From positions 1 through 40,619 of the forward strand of contig JAGAJK010000016.1 in assembly GCA_017626145.1 (NCBI GenBank): 40,619 bases of DNA. The letters run 5' to 3'. The DNA comes from Clostridia bacterium (lineage in GTDB: Bacteria > Bacillota > Clostridia > RGIG6154). The translations under genes and the position numbers were made by a program. Below, piece after piece: positions 13,521 to 22,400 of this stretch (positions are counted from its first letter, which is position 1; every line of letters starts with the position of its first letter). The notes beneath the pieces were generated by a model. It had not been told where the DNA came from. It did not search any database and saw only the letters and a list, made by a program, of their open reading frames with translations.

Positions 13521-14696
13521 ATGTTTTCATTCAGAGCATACTTTTTTAATCACGATGTGTATATAAATGAGAAATATAAATACGCTGCCGGCGAGATACT
13601 GACAGCGTATTTGAACACAGATTTTTACGATGATATTGTAGAGTTTGATGCAATAAGAGTTTTGCGCAGGCTGAAAGAAAATTTAAAAATTGATGAGTTT
13701 TTGGACTACGAACTCCAATCCAAATACAACTCAAATGTCTATGAGGCAATATCAATTTTTGAACATATACACGCTAAATTAAAAAAGCTGCCGCCGTATA
13801 ACAAAATAATAAAACCCGACTATATGAAATTGGATGATTTGATAAATAAGTATGACGAATTTTTTGAAGATGGATTAAGAGATTATGACGAAGAAATCAC
13901 TTGGGAAACTTCTACAAAATACGGAACCGGAGAAATTACTGACAGCGGACACGGAAGATTAAGACTGCATACTTTCTTTCCTGATGATGCAGAGGAAATT
14001 AAAAAGTATGACAAGGACATGGTTGAATTATTAGTTAAATTCAATTCTGCTATAGAATATTTCTTTGAAAGTTATATATCTTTACTTGAATCATATAAAA
14101 ATATATTTGAGATTTTTATGCCGTTCATCGATGAATTTTTGCATCACAAGGAAACATATCTTACGCCGACAGAGCTTGCAAAGGCGTTTGATGAATATAA
14201 CAAAAAGCACGGAATTAATTTCACAAAAATTCAATGCTGTATGAATTCATTCCGATATAAGTCCTTAATAGATTCATCGGGCAATTCCATTCTGTGCGAG
14301 GAAATCAATTTCGAGGATTTACAGTCATTCTTATATTTTGATTTCTTTAACGGAATAAGAAATAACTATATCCCGAATAAATGCAAGAATTGCGGAAAAT
14401 ACTTTCTAATTCAAGGCGGAAAGTATTTCAGTTATTGCGACAGAAAATTAAAAGACGACCCAACCAAAACCTGCCGTGATGTCGGTTCCAGACGAAGATA
14501 TGATGATAAGTGCAAAAATGATCCTATCTGGCAAACTTATAACAGAGCATACAAAGCTCATTATGCCCGATATATGAAAAAGAAAATGACCATCTCCGAA
14601 TTCGAAGAATGGTCACGATTTGCATCTGAAATAAGGGATAAAGCTATCGCCGGGGAAATTTCATACGACGACTATTATACCCAAATTCGGAAATAG
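13521..14696 (+). CDS. DUF6076-like protein with Cys-rich zinc-finger-type motif
   Basis: The 391-aa protein is acidic and helical for its first 270 residues. It then carries NKCKNCGKYFLIQGGKYFSYCDRK and TCRDVGSRRRYDDKC near residues 290-320, a probable zinc-binding Cys cluster, followed by a basic helical tail (YNRAYKAHYARYMKKKMT). This layout is what I associate with DUF6076 proteins of clostridial mobile elements; the function is unknown. The ATG at 13521 is used because GGAGG ends 5 nt before it; a TTG at 13509 is in frame. It is the only large rightward gene before the Fic pair. A DNA- or RNA-binding role is inference. Confidence 0.65.
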   Translation: MFSFRAYFFNHDVYINEKYKYAAGEILTAYLNTDFYDDIVEFDAIRVLRRLKENLKIDEFLDYELQSKYNSNVYEAISIFEHIHAKLKKLPPYNKIIKPDYMKLDDLINKYDEFFEDGLRDYDEEITWETSTKYGTGEITDSGHGRLRLHTFFPDDAEEIKKYDKDMVELLVKFNSAIEYFFESYISLLESYKNIFEIFMPFIDEFLHHKETYLTPTELAKAFDEYNKKHGINFTKIQCCMNSFRYKSLIDSSGNSILCEEINFEDLQSFLYFDFFNGIRNNYIPNKCKNCGKYFLIQGGKYFSYCDRKLKDDPTKTCRDVGSRRRYDDKCKNDPIWQTYNRAYKAHYARYMKKKMTISEFEEWSRFASEIRDKAIAGEISYDDYYTQIRK

Positions 14697-14768
14697 CCTA
14701 TTTCTTTGTTTACAGTGGGTCAGTTTTTGATATAGGGTTTTTATAATATTACATTTTTGCAATTCGTA

Positions 14769-14797
14769 TTGTAATTTTTGCGGTTTTATGTTATACT
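14769..14797 (+). promoter_or_regulatory. Promoter of the Fic antitoxin-toxin operon
   Basis: TTGTAA (14769-14774), 17-nt spacer, TATACT (14792-14797). The start near 14804 gives a leader of about 24 nt before the antitoxin ATG at 14828. Confidence 0.65.
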
Positions 14798-14827
14798 ATG
14801 GTCATAAAGTATGAGAGGATGAAAGAT

Positions 14828-14995
14828 ATGTCAATTGACAAAGCTATTGAAAATGCAGTTGCATCTGTGAAAATGGAAGGCTTTCAGGTTGATAGCGAAT
14901 GTGTTCAGTGGTGCAAAAAACTTTTAGAAAAAGAAATTAGCATGGAACAATATATCACTCTTGTGAAACAAAAATCAGGAGTTGTTGCACAATGA
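14828..14995 (+). CDS. VbhA-like antitoxin of a Fic toxin
   Basis: The 55-aa protein carries SVKMEG (residues 13-18), the S/T-xxx-E-G/N inhibitory helix motif of class I Fic antitoxins. There the Glu blocks ATP binding in the Fic active site. The C-terminal part matches the antitoxin VbhA pattern (VQWCKKLLEKEISMEQYI). The ATG at 14828 follows GAGAGGATG; an in-frame ATG at 14798 sits inside the promoter start region and is disfavoured. Its stop overlaps the fic start by 4 bp, the normal antitoxin-toxin order and coupling. Confidence 0.85.
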   Translation: MSIDKAIENAVASVKMEGFQVDSECVQWCKKLLEKEISMEQYITLVKQKSGVVAQ

Positions 14996-15615
14996 GTTAC
15001 AGCATAGATGCAATTACTGATAATTGTTATAAAGGTACCACTTGTCTTATAAACAAACTTGATATTCGAGATGAAAAGCAGTTGGATGTTGTAGAATCGC
15101 AGATAACTGTCGCTAAAATTTCAATTCTCCAACATAATCCTATTGATGGAAATTTTGATTTTGAACACTATAAAGCAATTCATAAATTTATATTTGAAGA
15201 TTTATATGATTGGGCAGGCATTCCAAGAACGGTAGATATTTCAAAGAAAGGGACATTGTTTGTAGCAGCCAAGAACATAGCTGAAATTGCTACAGCATGT
15301 TTTGAACGCCTTAAAAATCAGGATTATTTCAAAAATCTTGATTTAGATAATTTCGTTGAAAAAATAACCGATTTCTATTGTGTTACCAATAACCTGCACC
15401 CTTTTAGAGAAGGCAACGGGAGAACACAACGAGTATTCCTATCACAATTAGCACTCAATGCTGGATACGAAATGGATTTTGCAAATATGGATACCGATGA
15501 ATTAATGGTTGCAACAATTCAGGCAGCAAACGGTGTTGATGCATACTTGAAAAATTTATTAAGAGAAATTATAAATCCTATTGAACCTGATTTTGATATG
15601 TCAATGCAATTATAA
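14992..15615 (+). CDS. fic: Fic-domain AMP-transferase toxin
   Basis: The 207-aa protein contains the complete Fic motif HPFREGNGRTQR (residues 136-147): catalytic His, acidic metal ligand, and Gly/Arg for nucleotide binding. YDWAGIPRTVDISKKGTLF (near 72-91) supplies the beta-flap region. Fic toxins transfer AMP from ATP to a hydroxyl of a target protein; in related bacterial toxins the targets are topoisomerases, but here the target is unknown. Lacking an internal inhibitory helix at its N-terminus, it depends on the upstream antitoxin (class I). Its place next to attR is typical of an element-maintenance module. Confidence 0.92.
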   Translation: MSYSIDAITDNCYKGTTCLINKLDIRDEKQLDVVESQITVAKISILQHNPIDGNFDFEHYKAIHKFIFEDLYDWAGIPRTVDISKKGTLFVAAKNIAEIATACFERLKNQDYFKNLDLDNFVEKITDFYCVTNNLHPFREGNGRTQRVFLSQLALNAGYEMDFANMDTDELMVATIQAANGVDAYLKNLLREIINPIEPDFDMSMQL

Positions 15616-16040
15616 ATTTTATTGGTTGAATTAAAATTAAAGGTGGAAATGTTATTGTACTTCATGCAATTTTCATTTTCGCCTTTTTCTTTGTTTAAGC
15701 GTATCAAATTTTGACGCAAATTTTCTTATTTTATATAGTCTGCATATTCACCTCAAAAACGCCTTGTATTGTGTTTAAAATAATTTTCGATTCATTCTGC
15801 CTTAATTCATTCTATCTTCTTACACGGGCAATTCCGTTTGGTTCTATTTGCAATTTCACAGAATGTATGTTATACTGAAATAAAATTAAGTGTGTCGATT
15901 TTTGGGCAGTTGGGCATCAAATTTGCAGAGAATTTTTAATAGCATCAATAAAGCATCAAAAGGCATAAGGTTTAGAAGACCGAGTGCTACAAACGGCTCA
16001 ACGGTGGGAACAATTGGGACAGTCCTTTTTATATGACATT
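15616..16040. other. Non-coding right end of the mobile element
   Basis: No gene is visible. It holds the right copy of the 30-bp sub-terminal repeat (15685-15714) and three GCATCAA motifs (15914, 15942, 15953), mirroring the left end of the element. These are candidate integrase arm-binding sites. Confidence 0.5.
15685..15714 (+). repeat. Sub-terminal direct repeat, right copy
   Basis: It matches 6301-6330 at 29 of 30 bases in the same orientation and lies about 330 bp inside attR. Confidence 0.8.
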
Positions 16041-16087
16041 GTCTCCAAAACCGCGTGCCGTGAGTTCGATTCTTACTGCCCCTGCCA
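16041..16087 (+). repeat. attR: displaced 3' half of tRNA-Trp
   Basis: GTCTCCAAAACCG, a variable loop, T-arm and TACTGCCCCTGCCA copy positions 5912-5958 of the intact tRNA with a few substitutions (GAGTTCGATTCTT for GGGTTCAAGTCCT). There is no 5' half, so it is not a functional tRNA. Confidence 0.9.
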
Positions 16088-16090
16088 TCG

Positions 16091-16121
16091 TCGGAACAAG
16101 TTATGCTTGTTCCGATTTTTT
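16091..16121 (+). terminator. Intrinsic terminator after attR
   Basis: A 10-bp stem, TCGGAACAAG/CTTGTTCCGA, with a 5-nt loop is followed by TTTTTT. It sits 4 bp after the tRNA tail, like the terminators after the other two tail copies. Confidence 0.9.
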
Positions 16122-16553
16122 ATGCAAAAAAATCAGTCACTCGCTCCACTGTTCCTCCTCTTCCCAAAAAATCTTACGATTTTTCGGGAGCCCCTGTTTT
16201 TTTTTGAGTACCTTTTGGTACTCTTTATTTTTGTTTAGTGAGAATCGGACGAACGGCACGCGGAGCGTGAACGTGTGAGGAGGCGACCGCCGCCGGTGGC
16301 GGATGAAGGGAGCATAACGAAGCGCCGTGCTCGGTTTGTGACAAGGCACTTCGTTGCCAAAATCAGAAGCCGCTAAGCACAAGGGGGCGTAGCCTTTCGA
16401 TTCGCCATATACCACAAGAATCGAACTCATGGAAATGCTTTGAGCGTTAAAAAAAATATGCCCGTGGCATATTTTTTAGCGAAAAGGTGTGAGTCGGGTA
16501 CTGCAAGCTATGCTTGCGGTCGGCGAGCAGGGCAGATTGCAGAGCAATATGCT
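16122..16553. other. Relic segment with GC-rich structured block and inverted tRNA T-arm fragment
   Basis: I see no credible gene. From about 16235 to 16400 the sequence is clearly richer in GC than its surroundings and full of short inverted repeats. At 16416-16429 the minus strand carries TGAGTTCGATTCTT, the T-arm sequence of attR in inverted orientation. A 12-bp hairpin, AAAAAATATGCC/GGCATATTTTTT, lies at 16451-16477. It is bounded by tRNA-tail copies on both sides, so it may be what remains of an earlier insertion. Confidence 0.45.
16451..16477. terminator. Bidirectional intrinsic terminator in the relic segment
   Basis: AAAAAATATGCC/GGCATATTTTTT with a 3-nt loop has A- and T-tracts on both sides, so it can work in either direction. 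Confidence 0.65.
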
Positions 16554-16573
16554 GATTCTTACTGCCCCTGCCA
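16554..16573 (+). repeat. Third copy of the tRNA-Trp 3' tail
   Basis: GATTCTTACTGCCCCTGCCA is identical to the last 20 bases of attR. It most likely marks the end of a previous integration at the same tRNA. Confidence 0.8.
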
Positions 16574-16574
16574 T

Positions 16575-16608
16575 GAAAAAAGCATCTGCGTGAGCAGGTG
16601 CTTTTTTC
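16575..16608 (+). terminator. Intrinsic terminator after the third tRNA tail
   Basis: GAAAAAAGCATCTGC pairs with GCAGGTGCTTTTTTC (one G-U) around GTGA. It begins 2 bp after the CCA, as expected for the original tRNA-Trp terminator displaced by integrations. Confidence 0.85.
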
Positions 16609-16610
16609 AA

Positions 16611-16727
16611 CTAAATCCGTTTTACGGCGGGATAAATCCACTACCGTGGATGAAATCTGCTTCGCAGATGAAATCGCCGCGATGTGAGAATGAAATCACT
16701 TCATGATGAAATCCGACTTTGTCGGGA
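16611..16727. repeat. Tandem array of ~20-nt mini-hairpins with ATC...GAT boundaries
   Basis: Units begin AAATC and end GAT(G), and most are self-complementary with differing stems: ATCCAC-tacc-GTGGAT, ATCTGC-ttc-GCAGAT, ATCGC-c-GCGAT, ATCA-cttca-TGAT, ATCCGAC-ttt-GTCGGGAT. The stems differ while pairing is kept, so the structure rather than the sequence appears conserved. There is no coding potential. Confidence 0.65.
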
Positions 16728-16731
16728 TAAG

Positions 16732-16771
16732 AAAACAACTCCGTCCCTGCTTTGAGGGATGGAGTTGTTTT
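16732..16771 (-). terminator. Terminator of the surface-protein operon
   Basis: A 17-bp stem, AAAACAACTCCGTCCCT against its complement with one G-U pair, has a 6-nt loop and lies 13 bp past the stop at 16784. A/T runs on both ends make it suitable for either direction. Confidence 0.85.
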
Positions 16772-16783
16772 ATATTAAAACTA

Positions 16784-19471
16784 TTAAAGGTTTTTGATAA
16801 CAAATGATGCTACACCGTAAATTGCATTGATATAAACCTTGTCACCGGGATAAAAATCTGCTATGGAAATTAACTGAATTTTTTTATTTGTATAGTCAAT
16901 CGCAGTTTTAACACGCATAAGAATAGCCTGTTCTGTTCCGTCTACCTCAAGAAGAATTATATTTGAAGTCGTATCAACCGCTTTAACAACTCCCACACCG
17001 GTACATTTCCATGTACCGCTGGCTTTAATCAAATCGAAATCATCAGGATCTTCTGTTTCAGATGCAAGAGGCGGTACCATACCATATTTCATCGCCATAC
17101 TCCATGAAGTTACTTTCTCACCTGCATTATTAACCATAATAACGTCTCCTGTTTCAATCTTAAGATTGTTATCATAGCCTTCTTCGCCCGGCTTAACATC
17201 ATTTATATCCATCATATCTTCAGTAAGTATATAATATGCATTTTCAAGATGTCCGCCGTTAGCCTCAATGGCCGATGAAACAAATGTTTTACCTGTAATC
17301 TTATAGCCATATTCCTGATCAGCGGCATTCAAAACTACAGACTTTATGCTTTCTACATAAAACGCAGCACCGCTGTTTGAAGAACTGCTGTATGTGCTTA
17401 AGTCTTTGGTATACACAGCCGCACCTACGATGTTATACTGATTAGGTGTATATAGCTTCATAGGATGATATGTATCGGGCTGACCTGTTTCAGGTAACAC
17501 CGATACTTTGGCAACTTTGACTTTTTCTTTATTATCCTCTTCACCTACAGGAACAATGAACAGTACTGTGCTTGAAGAAAGTCTGTATGGGCAGTCATAT
17601 CCGAGCCATTCTTTGGTCCAGAACATAGGAACCTTTCCTTCATAACACTTTTCGATATCATCGCCGTTATCTTGTTCGTAAGGCGTTATTTCAATTGTAT
17701 CAAGAGAAACAATTTCATCAACCTTACCAGTTTTGTATCTTATAATATTATGCATAATAGAAGGATTACTGTTTATTTTTTCAACAAATTCCTCTTTTGT
17801 GGTTCCTGTTTTACCATCAAGTTCAAACTTATCGGAAATTCTGAGTTCAATCCACTCGTTGTCTTCACTTAAAACCCCTAAAGTAATATCAGGATCAATA
17901 GCAGTTCTTGATTTAGCCACACCTCTTAAATATCCCCATTTATAAACCTGACTGTTTGTGTAGCCTACCAGAACATCATCAAACACATAAAATGTCGTTG
18001 AAAGTCCAAGTTCAATTCCTTTAACCCTTTCAATATCTGCAATTGATTGATCGTTTTTACCGCGTTCAACTATGTTAAGAAAATCTTTTGAAAGTCTGTA
18101 ATTTTGTTCTGCTATAGTTACAAAATCATCAATTAATCCTACAACCTCGCCTTTAACCTTTCGGCTCTGCGCTATAATTTCAGAATAACCTGTAGCATTG
18201 CATTTGAAGTATCTTATAGTTGTGCCTATGGTAAGACGTGAATAATCGGATTCTGCTCCGTCAATTATAATTCTGTTTGAAACTTTATCGTCAAGCTGAA
18301 TAAATTCATTACCGTCATATTCCTGATTGAACTGCAGACCTATTTTAAAATTGTTGGTGTCTACATATCCTACAACAAAATAATTGTATTTGTAAATTAT
18401 AGCTGTATCAATATCACCGTGCTTTTGCGATGCAGTAAATATAATTTTACCTTCATTTGATGTATAATAACTCATATTCGAAGGAACTGCATTTAATTTA
18501 TCTCCGTTTTCTGTAACATAATAAAAATTATCAATTATTATGTCATTTTCTTCACCATTTTCATTCATATAGCTTATATACTGTGAATTTACATCTGTTA
18601 TATCGGCAAAATCAACTTCAATTACTTTATAGTCATCTTCGTAATCAATATAAATAATTGTATATTCATCAAGCATTTCGTTATATTCGGCATACGCCGT
18701 AACACGTGAACCTAAAAATTCCGAAAGGTCTGAATTGGTTTTTACATTCTTTCTGTCAATTTGAATGTAGCCATCTCTTACATCAGAATTACCATAAACA
18801 GCAAGATCCGGAATTGCGTTTACAAAGCCACCAACCTCATAAATATCGTGAATGGTATTTAAAAGGGTTTTTCCTTCTGCTACAGAATAGCTATAGCCTC
18901 CATCATTATACTCAACAGAACATATTTCAATCTTAATAGCTTTGTTTATAAGCTTAGCCAGTTCGCCTCTTGTTATATAGGAGTTAACATTTTCAGGCTT
19001 ATCGGCAATTAATCCGATATCTGAAGCAACAATTAAAAGAGCTTCGTCGGTATTACCGAATTGGGCACATCTGTAGTAATACCCCAACGCTTCAAGAAGA
19101 TGTTCGTAAGCATCTTTATAGGTTGCTTTCTCTTCATTCACATTTTCTTTCTGTGCATAAACACCTTTAAGAGCATTCTGTGGACCAAGTCTTAAATTAC
19201 TCATAATAATTGAAAATTCAGTCTTTGTAAGAAGTGAATTTACCGGCTTATTTACATCGTCCCATATTCCGAGTGTGGAAAGAAGCTGTATCGCATTTAA
19301 ATCAGATTCATCTGCTTCAATACTTCCATCAACTTCGGCAGTAAAATCTCCAATATCAAATCTGAAAACATCTTCCATAAACTTATATGGGTTAAGATAT
19401 TCTCTTGCAAAAGTAATGGATGAAGACATTAAAATAACTGTTACTAAAAGTAGACATATTATTTTTTTCAT
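16784..19471 (-). CDS. Exported 895-aa protein with degenerate SLH-like N-terminus
   Basis: A signal peptide (MKKIICLLLVTVILMSSSITFA) is followed at about residues 55-190 by two or three SLH-like segments (AIQLLSTLGIWDDVNKPVNSLLTKTEFSIIMSNL; ASDIGLIADKPENVNSYITRGELAKLINKAI). The remaining 700 residues are beta-rich with no enzyme motif I recognise. It may sit in or on the S-layer. Its ATG is one base after the stop of the 1351-aa gene (TAATATG), and its ribosome site AGGAGG is the Glu codons at that gene's end, so translation is tightly coupled. It is last in the leftward operon and followed by a strong terminator. Confidence 0.8.
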   Translation of the reverse strand: MKKIICLLLVTVILMSSSITFAREYLNPYKFMEDVFRFDIGDFTAEVDGSIEADESDLNAIQLLSTLGIWDDVNKPVNSLLTKTEFSIIMSNLRLGPQNALKGVYAQKENVNEEKATYKDAYEHLLEALGYYYRCAQFGNTDEALLIVASDIGLIADKPENVNSYITRGELAKLINKAIKIEICSVEYNDGGYSYSVAEGKTLLNTIHDIYEVGGFVNAIPDLAVYGNSDVRDGYIQIDRKNVKTNSDLSEFLGSRVTAYAEYNEMLDEYTIIYIDYEDDYKVIEVDFADITDVNSQYISYMNENGEENDIIIDNFYYVTENGDKLNAVPSNMSYYTSNEGKIIFTASQKHGDIDTAIIYKYNYFVVGYVDTNNFKIGLQFNQEYDGNEFIQLDDKVSNRIIIDGAESDYSRLTIGTTIRYFKCNATGYSEIIAQSRKVKGEVVGLIDDFVTIAEQNYRLSKDFLNIVERGKNDQSIADIERVKGIELGLSTTFYVFDDVLVGYTNSQVYKWGYLRGVAKSRTAIDPDITLGVLSEDNEWIELRISDKFELDGKTGTTKEEFVEKINSNPSIMHNIIRYKTGKVDEIVSLDTIEITPYEQDNGDDIEKCYEGKVPMFWTKEWLGYDCPYRLSSSTVLFIVPVGEEDNKEKVKVAKVSVLPETGQPDTYHPMKLYTPNQYNIVGAAVYTKDLSTYSSSSNSGAAFYVESIKSVVLNAADQEYGYKITGKTFVSSAIEANGGHLENAYYILTEDMMDINDVKPGEEGYDNNLKIETGDVIMVNNAGEKVTSWSMAMKYGMVPPLASETEDPDDFDLIKASGTWKCTGVGVVKAVDTTSNIILLEVDGTEQAILMRVKTAIDYTNKKIQLISIADFYPGDKVYINAIYGVASFVIKNL

Positions 19472-19472
19472 A

Positions 19473-22400
19473 TTATTCTTCCTCCTTTTCCATTACATCT
19501 AAAATTCTGACGAGCATTGTTGCAACCTGTGCACGTGTTATGTTTTCCTTTGGTGCAAAGGTTGTATCGCTTGTTCCAATCATAATTTTATTTGCAAAAA
19601 TTGTATTAACGTAGTCAACTGCCCAATCGGAAATTAAATCTTTATCGCTGAATGCATCAAGAACATTTGTTTCTGCTTTTTTAAGCTTACCTGCGTTCTC
19701 TAATGAAACATAGAGAATTTTACACATTTCTTCACGTGAAATTGTGTCGTTCGGTCTGAATTCGTGGTAGTTTGCAATTGTACCGTTATTAATTAATGTC
19801 TGTAATTTACCTGCATAATCATCCAATGCACTAACATCGGAAAATTCTGAAATATATTCTGTTTCTTCAAGCTTTAATGCATCGAAAAGGAAAGTAATCA
19901 TTTCACTTCTGGAAACTAATTTATCAGGGTCAAAATTGCCGGCTTCGTCGGCTTTCATAACACCACGGGTTTCCATCTCTTTAATATAATCCTTACCCCA
20001 GTGATTATCAATATCTGATTTCGAGGTGATAACTTCGGCTTCTTTTTCACCAAGCTGCATATCATTTACGCTGGTAACGCCTGATGTAAATCCGCCCCCA
20101 CCGGAACCACCACCAAAACCTCCGCCGGAACCGCCGGTATTCCCTCCGGAGACATCATTTCTGCCTGTAACCACAACCGATACAGAAACCGGTACACCTT
20201 TAGAAGGATTTGAATCTGAAACAGGAGTTACTGTAAATGTTACCATCTTTGTGCCGGCAAAATTAATCAAATAGTCAATTTTTTCTGACACGGTTACTCC
20301 GTCAACTGTCCACTTATAAGTCGTATTGGTTTCTCTTGCATTATGCACATGAGAAAAATTGTAGCTACCCACAAGTCTTGTTTCATCCTGATAAATCGTA
20401 ACATCATTTGCAACAGGAACCGAAGGTGTTGCATAAGGGTTCGACAGCACTTCCGCTCCGCTCTTAGGAGCATTAACCGATACCGGTGTTACGCCGAATT
20501 TAATATACTTATTTATCATTTCGTCTGTAAACACAAGTGTTTTATCTGTTGCTCCGTTGATTGGCATATACTGTCCGTAAAGAGAATCCGCTATATACCA
20601 TTTATAAGTTGAAACACCTTCCGAATCTTTATTCGGATCATAGAATTCGTATTCACCGGTTACCGAATTACCAACATTGAAATTACCTTTCACAGAAATA
20701 TTTCGTGCAACAGGAACTCTTGCTTTGGTTAAAGCATCTGAACGAGCTTCTGTGCCAACAATGCCATCTTCGGTCTTGGGAACAACAACAAATTTGATAT
20801 ATTTATCTGCATATGCACCGTCAACTACATATTCGCAAGAAGTTGCTCCGGGAATATTATAATAAATACCATCTTCACTGTCGGAAAACATCCATCTGAT
20901 TTCAGACGCATCTGCTTTGCCGTTTACCTGATGGAATGTATAACTGCCTGTTAAGGTTGAACCTGTCAAAACTGTACCTGTTACATCAATTGAAGTAACT
21001 TTAGGAGCAAGATTGTTATGAGGCACAATATTAATTTCAATAAATTTTTGGAAAATACTTTGCTTTGCACCTGCATATTGAGGCAGGCAATAAACTTCAG
21101 CATTAATTTTTGATGCAATCGCTTCCTCGGTTACAACAATTTTATTTCCGTCAACATAAACCCCCTTAGTTTCGGGAATTCTTATTTTTGCAGTTTCATT
21201 CCATAAGCCGTGCTGTGTACCAAGCTGATTTAAAACCTTACCGCTTGTAATTGTTATTTCTTTTTTACCGCTTTCAGGTATAACAATATCTTCTTTCAAA
21301 ACCTCTTTCTCGTAAGTTTCAATATCACCTACAACCAATTCACCTAAATAAAAATTGTCAAGATATGCATTTTCAAGACCATTTTGTCTTGCAACGAACG
21401 ATACAAGACCGACACGTACTGTCATATCAATTTGAGGTATGAATGAACCAACCATTAACTGCCAATCATTTTTCAATGTATAAGTATACTGTGCTGCGGT
21501 ATCACCTCTGTCGACATTACTTGAAAAGGTATATACTGTAAAGTCTGTAACATCTTCAACCTTCTTATTTGGTTTTGTCGCCCAAACACCGAAAAGATAT
21601 GTAACTCCGCCTTTAACTTCAACACTCTGACCGTAGCTGTCGTGTACAGTTTGTCTGTTTGGAAGCTCTATGGCATAATCGCCTTCATAAGTTTCTTTTG
21701 TCTGAATTTTAATACCCGGCCACTGCCCTGCTGAATTTGCATTGTATGTCCAGTCACCAAGCACACCATCTTCAAAGCCCGGATTTGTATACATATTTGT
21801 TGACTTAAGTATATCCGAAACAGGACCAACTGCTTCACTTGATACATTTACACCTACAGTTTCCTTCTGTGACACTGAAACAGGTGTTACAGAGCACATA
21901 ATATATTTGTTTTCATATGCTTCAATAACATTAAATATTTTACCTGTATACACTTCACTCCATTCCCCTGCTATTGAATCGGAGATGTACCATTTTACGA
22001 TACTATCGCCTTCTTCATCGCCGTTTTCATCGGAAAAATCATAAAATGCAGAAAGATAAGAGCCGACAAAAACAGCATCAGAACTTATCTCAAGATTTGA
22101 AATAACAGGCTTCTTCTCAGGCACTATAGTATTTGAAAACGCTTCAAAACCGTAATATGCATTCTCGCCTGCTTCGTTAAGTCCCCATGGCACTATTTTT
22201 AATCTTAAGTATTTACCGTATTCATTGTCTGTTACAACAAACGACTTATTTGTTGCGCCTGTAATATCAGTAAAACTATCTTCTTGACCTGTTTCCGAAA
22301 CCTGCCACCGGTACTCATGGATGCCTTCAGGCTTTGTTGAAATATAGTTGTAATCTGCAACTACAGTTGTACCCGGAATAACTCTTCCTGTTGCAACAAT

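Larger units (their letters stand above)
5912..16087. mobile_element. Integrative mobilizable element in tRNA-Trp, about 10.1 kb
   Basis: It is bounded by a 47-nt imperfect direct repeat of the tRNA-Trp 3' half (5912-5958 and 16041-16087; the first 13 bases, GTCTCCAAAACCG, are identical). An integrase reads inward next to the left repeat. The interior holds a MobP-like relaxase with candidate oriT, an excisionase-like HTH protein, an HTH replication-type protein, a second tyrosine recombinase, cargo genes and a Fic toxin-antitoxin pair. There is no type IV secretion system, so it should need a helper for transfer. Displacing the tRNA end from the anticodon loop onward is typical for tyrosine integrases. 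Confidence 0.85.

Noticed and set aside
16041-16087. A second functional tRNA-Trp gene
   Set aside because: The acceptor 5' strand and D-arm are missing; only the 3' half displaced by integration is present.
16137-16706. Several short ORFs on both strands in the relic region
   Set aside because: They cross terminator hairpins and tRNA fragments, lack ribosome sites and show no protein-like composition.
16611-16727. CRISPR array
   Set aside because: The units are about 20 nt without constant repeats and unique spacers of usual size; each unit is a small hairpin, and no cas gene is nearby.
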